Positions 24,201-29,492 of a DNA stretch of 29,492 bases are shown here, in pieces; positions within the stretch are counted from its first letter, which is position 1; the number at the start of each line of letters is the position of its first letter. Both the position numbers and the translations under genes were made by a program. The notes beneath the pieces are model-generated. The model saw nothing but the letters and a program-made list of their open reading frames with translations. It was not told where the DNA came from and ran no database searches. The DNA is from UMGS1124 sp045541255 (lineage in GTDB: Bacteria; Bacillota_I; Bacilli_A; RF39; UBA660), in NCBI GenBank assembly GCA_045541255.1, contig JAZQIU010000030.1:1-29492 (forward strand). The letters are read 5' to 3'.

Positions 24201-25738
24201 AAAAAACTTTAGATGAATTAAAAATGAAAGCAACATATTTAAATTGGGATTTTTATAATGTATGGAAAATTGTAGAAGGCAAAGCAACACCAGTACTTAG
24301 AAAATATCCAGTAGAAGTAACTAATATTGATTTTAATATATTTAGTAAAACCCTAAATACTGATTATAATTATGATTTTACTTATGAAGTTGTACCTTAT
24401 GGTTCTAGCGATGAAGTAGAAATTATTAGTGAAGATACTAATTTATTTACAGTTAAGAACAATAAAATAATTACTAAAACAAAAGAAGGTAGTAGCTATA
24501 TAACATTTAAAGTTGAAGGTAAAGAATATAGTTTTCCAATTACAATTATTGATTTATTTGATATTGAATATGATAATTCATTAACTGGAACAAAATTAGA
24601 TGTAAATATAAATTATAATTATTATCTTTCTAAGTTAGATGGAGAGTATTTGAAATTAGTATATAACATAAACGGAGAAGAAAATGAACATTCTTTTGAA
24701 AAAAATGTAATAAGTGATAAGTACTCGTTTACTGTATATAATAACGGAATAGTTTCATTAGGTTTATACTTATGTAAAGATACTTGCGAATTAAAATATG
24801 AAAAAAGTTTTGAAATAACCAATATAGACAAAACAAATCCTATGATTGAATATAGTGCAGATAATATCAGAAAAACATTAAAAATAAATATAACTGATGA
24901 AAATGGATTGAGTGAAAATAATGATTATTCATATGGATTAAGTAGTTCAAAGAGCATAATGCCAACAACTTTCAAAAAATATGAATTAAATAAAACATTT
25001 ACAGATTTATCATTAAATAATGAAAATTATTATTTATGGATAAAAAGAAATTATGACAAATCAGGTAATGGTACATGTGATACACCATATTGTATATATA
25101 AGTTAGAATTAGAAGATAATTACTATAATTTATATTATTATGATGAGGATCAAATAACATTATTAGGAAAATATAGACTATTAGAAAACACTGTTATAAA
25201 ACCAATCGCATCGCCTACCAAATCACCTAATGATAATTTTGACTATGAATTTTCTAATTGGATAGGATATACAGATGGTATGAAACTTACTAAGGAAACA
25301 AAACTAATAGCAAAATATAAAGGGATATTTAGAGGTTTATCATCATACACTTATGTAATAGAAAATAAAACAATTAAAGAGATTAAAACAGATAATATTA
25401 ATGCAACATATAGTGTAGATAAATTTAAATCTAATGTAAGTAGTACTGAAATTTATAACTTTTATGAAAACGATAAAATAACAAGTCCAAGTTATATAAA
25501 AACTGGATTAATATATAAAAGTAAATTTAGAACATTTAAAATTGCATTAGCAGGAGATGTAACAGGAGACGGTTATATAAAAATGAATGATGTTATGAAA
25601 ATAGCTAATCATATAGTTAATAATAATGTTTTATATAATGAATATTATACTGCAGGAGATGTAACGGGGGATGGCAAAGTAAAAATGAATGATATTATGA
25701 AAATAGCATCAGGAATAGTAAATGGAGGAAGCTTATGA
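21284..25738 (+). CDS. Secreted papain-family (C1) cysteine protease with C-terminal dockerin
   Basis: This is a 1484-residue exported protease. A signal peptide spans about 1-22 and a propeptide-like part about 23-95. The C1 domain (about 98-410) has oxyanion Gln102, Cys108 (SSLGLCWSFG), His341 (GWHAMQIIGWD) and Asn390 (AWILKNSWG), a complete active site. Residues 430-535 resemble the lectin-like domain that follows C1 peptidases in other prokaryotes. Next come a Big_2/Ig-like domain (about 641-725), GLUG-like repeats (about 805-945), a second Ig-like region (about 1005-1085) and a Listeria-Bacteroides-type repeat (about 1280-1350). The last 62 residues are a type I-like dockerin: two calcium loops DVTGDGYIKMND (Asp1425) and DVTGDGKVKMND (Asp1459). 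The dockerin predicts binding to a cohesin, and the next gene, overlapping by ATGA, encodes one. Likely cleaves host, dietary or bacterial proteins at the surface; substrate unknown. Confidence 0.88.
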   Translation: MVKKISVLIICLFVFNINVYALENEMKINPEWLNYMKLSNEDKEKYEAIPEKYIYDYVNDNKNILKTYSVRDYVFADETLSNYFTLLDYNDKKYVNSSKKNQSSLGLCWSFGAIGSAESNMLLNGVKGLEEAIESCDENDITSLACAYKKDKETNDAYSSGTATELATFSDRIADYITSKPKDAKAYNRTGTYTVITEGYNPYTTNRTFGSGGNFSTVGKLYSYGISPTRTLNEWASYNTNLTEMSLSQVYDSVDNIYQVTDYYNYPSAPSNATAKEEWIENLKKNVMKYGSVYVSTVAPQSSSARSCYYYDTKYNIDGQKQYIHLINYDGNCGSGSLGWHAMQIIGWDDDYTFGYCKINNTSSGNYTKETCEAAGNIWTEGKGAWILKNSWGSTKTYPYLSYQSKGLSISGVREVSVKNYDYGYNSLSALLYQTSSRVTLNGKIAYEKIYRYKKSSNTEYLTGVNVTYNSNNSDYQVYISSDGEIYDLISEGKVDYTGLRTYTVDNKKLDGDYFYVKVINSSVGSVNAFTKSSCSIDNTCNNEPNIETVTEQKTYEEGTKTFNIFTQTQNLKSGTKLSYKIYNSKNEDITNLFSIPETYVIKGMDKVKITTSTELDSGKYILKTSSNDITYETDFYILGEEITLSLKSPEIIYLDDSNVRITPEISSTIGINKYIWSSSNKEVADVDDNGNLTLNNSGKTTINLTLDTYTGEVSSEIEIIVYKKINKIDDFIDALVDGDNYRAYYLTKDLDFNGINFEEYNLANIFNSIVEGNYYTLKNIEKDTALFSYIENAEIRNIKIMDSEFTGEEFAGSLVGVSDNSIISGIYNEATINGKSIAGGVVGMAIDSIISETYNGGNVSIITDENITYIGGIVGKSIGSTINDSYNTGKITSNIKKDNTTETETACYASGIIGESTDTYLKNTYNTGIVSAESNTETKYIFKSGLTNDFSHITNSYYLHDDNYNMVEESLEKTLDELKMKATYLNWDFYNVWKIVEGKATPVLRKYPVEVTNIDFNIFSKTLNTDYNYDFTYEVVPYGSSDEVEIISEDTNLFTVKNNKIITKTKEGSSYITFKVEGKEYSFPITIIDLFDIEYDNSLTGTKLDVNINYNYYLSKLDGEYLKLVYNINGEENEHSFEKNVISDKYSFTVYNNGIVSLGLYLCKDTCELKYEKSFEITNIDKTNPMIEYSADNIRKTLKINITDENGLSENNDYSYGLSSSKSIMPTTFKKYELNKTFTDLSLNNENYYLWIKRNYDKSGNGTCDTPYCIYKLELEDNYYNLYYYDEDQITLLGKYRLLENTVIKPIASPTKSPNDNFDYEFSNWIGYTDGMKLTKETKLIAKYKGIFRGLSSYTYVIENKTIKEIKTDNINATYSVDKFKSNVSSTEIYNFYENDKITSPSYIKTGLIYKSKFRTFKIALAGDVTGDGYIKMNDVMKIANHIVNNNVLYNEYYTAGDVTGDGKVKMNDIMKIASGIVNGGSL

Positions 25739-27144
25739 GAAAATTAAAATGTTTAATTTTATTAATATTATTGATACTAGTATGCAAAATAGAAGTAAAT
25801 GCTACAAACCTAAGCTTAGGTTTAAGTTGTCCAAAGACAACTTATAGTGGTTCAACTATTAAATGTACTATTACTTCTAATGTTAGTGGTGGTATGATAA
25901 ATGGTATAAATGCAAACTATTCATTCACTAACGCTTCATATCAAGGCTTCTCGGCAAATAGTTCTTGGAGTGTATATAATAGTGGTTCAAATGGTTTTGC
26001 ATTAGGAAATTTAAATGGAAGTGTAGGAGGCGCCATAGGGACTTTATCAGTTCTCATAAATGGTACCTCTGGTACTAATGCAACTATTACTTTAAATAAC
26101 ATAGGTGCTAGTGATACAGAATATAATGATGTATCTGCTACAAGCGTATCAAGTATAGTAAATGTAATCGAAAAACCGGTTCCAATAACAACTACAAGAA
26201 AAAAAGTCTTATATTTAGATAATTTAGTTGTTGAAGGATATGATATTGCATTCAATAAAACAACATTTGAATATACAATTGATGTAGGATATGAAGTGAA
26301 TTCATTAAAAGTATCTGCAAGCGCTAGTAATAACTATGTAGTAGCAGGTACTGGTACTCTTCATATAAATGAAGGGGAAAATTCTATCCTTGTAACAGTT
26401 TCAGATACAGCGGGAGAAAAAAGTACTTATACAATTAAAGTAAATAGAGTAGTAAAAGTGTCTAATATAGTAAATAATAATGTAGAAGAGATTACAAATG
26501 CATTTAAAAGCAACAAAGAATTAATTATTAATTTAGATAAAACAAAAGATGAATTAATAGTTACTAGAGAAATTTTGGATATAATAAAATCTCACGATAG
26601 AAAATTGATATATAATATTCAAAACAATAATGATACTTTATATACATATATATTTGATGGTAATAAATTTAATGATTCTTATAATAATGTTGATTTAACT
26701 TTAAATTTAGATAATACAAAAAAAGAAATTATTGAAAAAAGTTTAAAAGATAAAAAAATGATATATTTTGAAAATAAATACAATGGTTTCTTTCCAACAG
26801 GCACAAAATTAAAAATAAAAAATACAACAGGTTATCATCAAGAAACTAGAATGCGTTTATACAAATTAAATAGTGAAAACACATTAGAATTAATAAAAAG
26901 TAATTTGAAAATTAATAATAAATTCATAGAATTTGATATTGAAAAAGGTGCAGTTTTCATTTTAAGTAATAATAATACAAATTCAACTAACACAAATATA
27001 ATATTAATTATAATAAGTATTATTATATTCTTAGAATTAATTGTAGTAGGTTATTTAATTGTTAGAAAGAAAAAACAAGTTGAAATACCAAAATTAAATG
27101 CATATTTAGAAAATCCAGATTTTATAGATAATGAAGAAATGTAA
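25735..27144 (+). CDS. Membrane-anchored cohesin-like scaffold protein
   Basis: This 469-residue protein has a signal peptide (1-23), a domain at about 25-146 with the strand pattern and Gly/Asn/Ser-rich loops of cohesins, a threonine-rich linker, and a cadherin-like beta-sandwich (about 158-240, LDNLVVEGYDIAFNKTTFEY and ending in YTIKVNR). Then follow an unassigned mixed region (245-410), a transmembrane helix (about 420-443) and a basic, then acidic cytoplasmic tail. Cohesins bind dockerins; the preceding gene ends in a dockerin and shares four bases (ATGA). The natural reading is that this protein holds the protease on the cell surface. The cohesin assignment rests on pattern and context only; a hit to the cohesin profile is needed. 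A clear terminator follows. Confidence 0.72.
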   Translation: MRKLKCLILLILLILVCKIEVNATNLSLGLSCPKTTYSGSTIKCTITSNVSGGMINGINANYSFTNASYQGFSANSSWSVYNSGSNGFALGNLNGSVGGAIGTLSVLINGTSGTNATITLNNIGASDTEYNDVSATSVSSIVNVIEKPVPITTTRKKVLYLDNLVVEGYDIAFNKTTFEYTIDVGYEVNSLKVSASASNNYVVAGTGTLHINEGENSILVTVSDTAGEKSTYTIKVNRVVKVSNIVNNNVEEITNAFKSNKELIINLDKTKDELIVTREILDIIKSHDRKLIYNIQNNNDTLYTYIFDGNKFNDSYNNVDLTLNLDNTKKEIIEKSLKDKKMIYFENKYNGFFPTGTKLKIKNTTGYHQETRMRLYKLNSENTLELIKSNLKINNKFIEFDIEKGAVFILSNNNTNSTNTNIILIIISIIIFLELIVVGYLIVRKKKQVEIPKLNAYLENPDFIDNEEM

Positions 27145-27168
27145 AACTGAATTTAATTCAGTTTTTTC
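27143..27168 (+). terminator. Terminator of the protease-cohesin operon
   Basis: AAAACTGAA (27143-27151) pairs with TTCAGTTTT (27157-27165) with a 5-base loop; T residues run to 27167. Confidence 0.85.
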
Positions 27169-27197
27169 TTGACTAAAAACAAATTATTAAGTAATAT
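27169..27197 (+). promoter_or_regulatory. Strong promoter of the leader ORF and ABC exporter
   Basis: TTGACT (27169-27174), exactly 17 bases, TAATAT (27192-27197). It is close to the sigma A consensus and starts immediately after the preceding terminator. Confidence 0.7.
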
Positions 27198-27219
27198 TAT
27201 AAAGTAAGGAGTGAGACAA

Positions 27220-27294
27220 ATGAAAATGAAACAAACAAAAAATTTAAATTTATATAGTAGTTATATTAAAAAACTCACATCTTTTTGCATATAA
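27220..27294 (+). CDS. 24-residue leader peptide, candidate attenuator
   Basis: An ATG at 27220 with an ideal ribosome binding site (AAGGAG at 27206-27211, eight-base gap) opens a 24-codon frame ending in TAA at 27292-27294. The peptide is basic (Lys at 2, 4, 7, 17, 18), has three Tyr/Ser-rich positions in the middle and ends Ser-Phe-Cys-Ile. It has no signal peptide or hydrophobic helix. Codons 12-14 contain ATAGTAGTT (27254-27262), which can pair perfectly with the 5' arm of the terminator 60 bases downstream. So translation of the leader could decide whether the terminator forms. Alternatives: a peptide exported by the following ABC protein, or a chance frame. Confidence 0.5.
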   Translation: MKMKQTKNLNLYSSYIKKLTSFCI

Positions 27295-27320
27295 AATTAT
27301 GTAATTATTTTTGATATTTA

Positions 27321-27348
27321 AAACTACTATTATAATAGTAGTTTTTTT
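27321..27348 (+). terminator. Terminator before the ABC exporter, likely attenuator
   Basis: The arms 27321-27330 and 27335-27344 pair over 10 bp around TATA and are followed by T residues to 27348. The exporter's ribosome binding site (AAGGAGG, 27349-27355) begins immediately after. There is no other promoter visible between this hairpin and the ABC gene, so transcription must pass through it. Confidence 0.75.
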
Positions 27349-27360
27349 AAGGAGGACATT

Positions 27361-29100
27361 ATGGAAAAAATAAAAAATTTTAAAATACTATGGAAATATT
27401 TAAAAGAAGATAAAATTAAATTATTTTCATATTTATTTTTAGTAATAATTACTTATATTCCAGCTCTATTATCTGCTTTCTTCTGGGGATTAGCAGTAGA
27501 GTTTTTGATAAATTATGAATTCACAAAATTTGGATTATATTTATTAGCATGGAGTTCTTTATATATATTGTTTTACTGTGTTTTGCAATATCCAAGAGAA
27601 AGATTATACAATATTTTAGAAATTAATTTTATTAAAAGAGTAAGCATAGATATGTATCAAAAAATTCAAAACCTACCTAGTATCTCTTTTGAAGAAATAG
27701 GCGTAGGAGAATTTATAAATAGATTATATACAGATCCTGACAGAATAATGGAATTATTATCTAAACTAATTAAAATGATATGTAAAAGTATAGTTGTAAT
27801 AATAATTTTAGTTATTTCATTCAAAGTGTCATGGATATTATTTTTAGAAATAGTTATTTTCGCAATTATAATGGGATTCATATCATACAAATTTTTCCCT
27901 AAAATAAAAAAAACTCAAGAAAAAATAAAAAAAGAGAGTGATGCTTATGTCAAAGAGGCTACTGAAAATATTACAGGCATAAGAGAAATTAAAAGCTTAG
28001 GTATTAAAAATAATATACTTAATAAAATAATAAATAGAATTAATGTTCTTTATTTAAATAGTAGCAAACAAAGAAAATATGAAATATTATATTACTGTTT
28101 AAATAATTTAATATATTTTATATTACAATTTATTATATTATTAACTTGTGGTAAATTATTTATTACAGGCAGTTTAACATTTAGTCTATTTAGTATAATA
28201 GAAAATTATTTATGGAGAATTGATGAAGTAGTAGAATCATTAAGTGATTTTGGAGTAAGTTTTAATAAAGTAAGTGTATCATTAAAAAGAATTGATGAAA
28301 TATTAAATAATAAATTATATCAAGATGAAAACTTTGGAGAAATCAACTTAGATAAAGTAGAAGGTAATATAGAATTTAAAAATGTAAAATTTAAATACAA
28401 AAATGATGAAGATTTTACTTTAAAAGGTTTAAATTTAAAATTAGATACAAATAAAAAAATTGCTATTGTAGGTAAGAGTGGTAATGGCAAAAGTACTTTA
28501 TTTAATTTATTGTTAAGATATTTTGACACAACAACAGGAACAATAACTCTAGATGGAATTAATATAGAAGAATTAACAGAAGATTGTTTAAGAAACAATA
28601 TATCAATCATAAGACAAAGTCCGTTTCTTTTTAATTTAAGCATAATAGATAATTTTAAATTAGTAAAAGAAAATATAACACTAGATGAAATAAGAAAAGT
28701 ATGTAAAAAAGCATATATAGATGAATATATTATGTCTTTACCAAATGGATACGAGACAATAATAGGAGAAGGTGGAGTTAACTTATCTGGTGGTCAAAAA
28801 CAACGTCTTGCAATTGCTAGAACATTACTTTTAAATACAAAAATAATTTTATTTGATGAAGCAACTAGCGCTTTAGATAATGAATCTCAAAAATATATAA
28901 AGAAAACAATAGATAATTTAGTTGAAAATCATACAATAATTATCGTTGCGCATAGATTATCAACTATAATTGATGCTGATGAAATAAATGTTATTGATAA
29001 AGGAAAATTAGTTGGCACAGGGACTCATAATGAATTATTAAAAAATAATAAAGTATATAAATCTTTATATGATACCGAATCAAATAATATAATAGAATAG
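27361..29100 (+). CDS. ABC exporter half-transporter
   Basis: This 579-residue protein has an N-terminal type I exporter membrane domain (about six helices in residues 15-310) and a C-terminal ATPase. Walker A is GKSGNGKST (about 373-381), signature LSGGQKQR (about 476-483), Walker B IILFDEA (about 496-502), with the H-loop His in VAHRLST. It is the size of LmrA/BmrC-type multidrug or peptide exporters; no C39 peptidase domain is present. Such proteins work as homo- or heterodimers. The next gene starts 48 bp later but its visible part does not show an ATPase. The substrate is unknown. A 24-codon leader ORF with terminator upstream suggests induction by read-through, as reported for bmrB-bmrCD in Bacillus. 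Confidence 0.88.
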   Translation: MEKIKNFKILWKYLKEDKIKLFSYLFLVIITYIPALLSAFFWGLAVEFLINYEFTKFGLYLLAWSSLYILFYCVLQYPRERLYNILEINFIKRVSIDMYQKIQNLPSISFEEIGVGEFINRLYTDPDRIMELLSKLIKMICKSIVVIIILVISFKVSWILFLEIVIFAIIMGFISYKFFPKIKKTQEKIKKESDAYVKEATENITGIREIKSLGIKNNILNKIINRINVLYLNSSKQRKYEILYYCLNNLIYFILQFIILLTCGKLFITGSLTFSLFSIIENYLWRIDEVVESLSDFGVSFNKVSVSLKRIDEILNNKLYQDENFGEINLDKVEGNIEFKNVKFKYKNDEDFTLKGLNLKLDTNKKIAIVGKSGNGKSTLFNLLLRYFDTTTGTITLDGINIEELTEDCLRNNISIIRQSPFLFNLSIIDNFKLVKENITLDEIRKVCKKAYIDEYIMSLPNGYETIIGEGGVNLSGGQKQRLAIARTLLLNTKIILFDEATSALDNESQKYIKKTIDNLVENHTIIIVAHRLSTIIDADEINVIDKGKLVGTGTHNELLKNNKVYKSLYDTESNNIIE

Positions 29101-29148
29101 AAAAAATAAAAGTTATATGATAATATATTTTATATAAAGAGGTAGTTT

Positions 29149-29492
29149 ATGAAATATATAAAAGAAAATAAAGAATTATTATTGAAATATTTGTTTATAA
29201 TTATTACTAATATAATATTATACATATTATGCGGATTTTATTTTAAAAATTCTATGTATAAAGATATTATTTTATTATTATCCGTTGTAATAATAAATAT
29301 GATAATTTACTATTATAAAGGAAGATTAAAATTTAATTTATATTTAGATTTAATATGTAATGTTTTAATTGGTTTTATATTAATAATATTTGAAAGAAAT
29401 ATGCTTAGTTATTCAAAAATACTAGTTTCTTTATTTATAGCAAATAATATAATATTTACTAGAAGTAGATTAAGTAGTAACTTTTGGATAAA
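29149..29492 (+). CDS. N-terminal part of a multi-pass membrane protein (cut by window edge)
   Basis: From ATG 29149, with GAGG at 29139-29142 as ribosome binding site, the frame stays open to the window end (114 codons). Hydrophobic segments lie at about residues 13-30, 38-56, 65-80 and 85-96, with Lys/Arg-rich loops between. It could be the membrane domain of a second ABC half-transporter completing a heterodimer, or an unrelated membrane protein; the visible part has no diagnostic motif. It is in the same direction as the ABC exporter with no terminator between them, so co-transcription is likely. Confidence 0.55.
   Translation, partial: MKYIKENKELLLKYLFIIITNIILYILCGFYFKNSMYKDIILLLSVVIINMIIYYYKGRLKFNLYLDLICNVLIGFILIIFERNMLSYSKILVSLFIANNIIFTRSRLSSNFWI

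Noticed and set aside
27220..27294. Leader ORF as a bacteriocin or lantibiotic precursor
   Set aside because: It has a single Cys and no leader/double-glycine motif, the transporter lacks a C39 domain, and no modification enzyme is nearby; the terminator pairing argues for attenuation instead.
1..29492. Use of TGA as tryptophan (mycoplasma code)
   Set aside because: Tryptophan is TGG in all clear genes and TGA ends pflB and the GDPD gene, so the standard bacterial code applies.

Overview
The window is AT-rich throughout (I estimate 25-30% G+C). It uses the standard genetic code: Trp is TGG, and TGA is a stop, for example in pflB and the GDPD gene. It carries endospore genes and fermentative genes (pyruvate formate-lyase, GAPDH) and no visible respiratory genes. 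Together with the many SipW-type and dockerin-type surface proteins, this suggests an uncultured, anaerobic, probably gut-dwelling low-GC Firmicute, near Bacilli/Erysipelotrichia/RF39-like or clostridial lineages. That placement is inference. Almost everything is on the + strand; only a GDPD gene and clpP are on the - strand.

Region 1 (1-3030) is a sporulation block: the 3' end of a membrane-anchored protein, spoIIAA, sigF, spoVAC, spoVAD and spoVAE. The order matches the classical dacF-spoIIA-spoVA arrangement, but spoIIAB, the anti-sigma-F kinase, is missing. A sigma-G-like promoter lies inside a terminator-like hairpin that also holds the spoVAC ribosome binding site. Region 2 (3007-5893) has a glycerophosphodiester phosphodiesterase-like gene and, from a divergent promoter, an unknown gene, a membrane-tethered C39-like peptidase and a small membrane coiled-coil protein. 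Region 3 (5920-10680) holds a NifU/IscU-like protein with a GGGtGRT protein, then pflB-pflA. Region 4 (10780-18801) holds two paralogous SipW-signal surface proteins on either side of a lipoprotein gene, clpP, a nucleoside-kinase-like gene and gap. The second paralog ends in a segment with the codon signature of a diversity-generating-retroelement variable region, and is followed by a small nucleotide-binding-like gene.

Region 5 (18854-27168) has a GH31 glycosidase homolog whose expected acid/base Asp is a Lys. After it come a 1484-residue secreted papain-family protease ending in a dockerin and, overlapping it by 4 bp, a membrane-anchored protein with a cohesin-like domain. This looks like a self-contained surface protease complex. 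Region 6 (27169-29492) has a promoter, a 24-codon leader ORF, a terminator, an ABC exporter half-transporter and the start of another membrane protein. The leader ORF contains a 9-base sequence able to pair with the terminator's 5' arm, as in a transcription attenuator.

The main points for follow-up are the cohesin/dockerin protease pair, the candidate DGR target, the sigF locus lacking spoIIAB, the attenuator and the GH31 active-site change. No rRNA, tRNA, CRISPR array, transposase, integrase or reverse transcriptase was seen. No stretch longer than about 240 bases lacks a gene.
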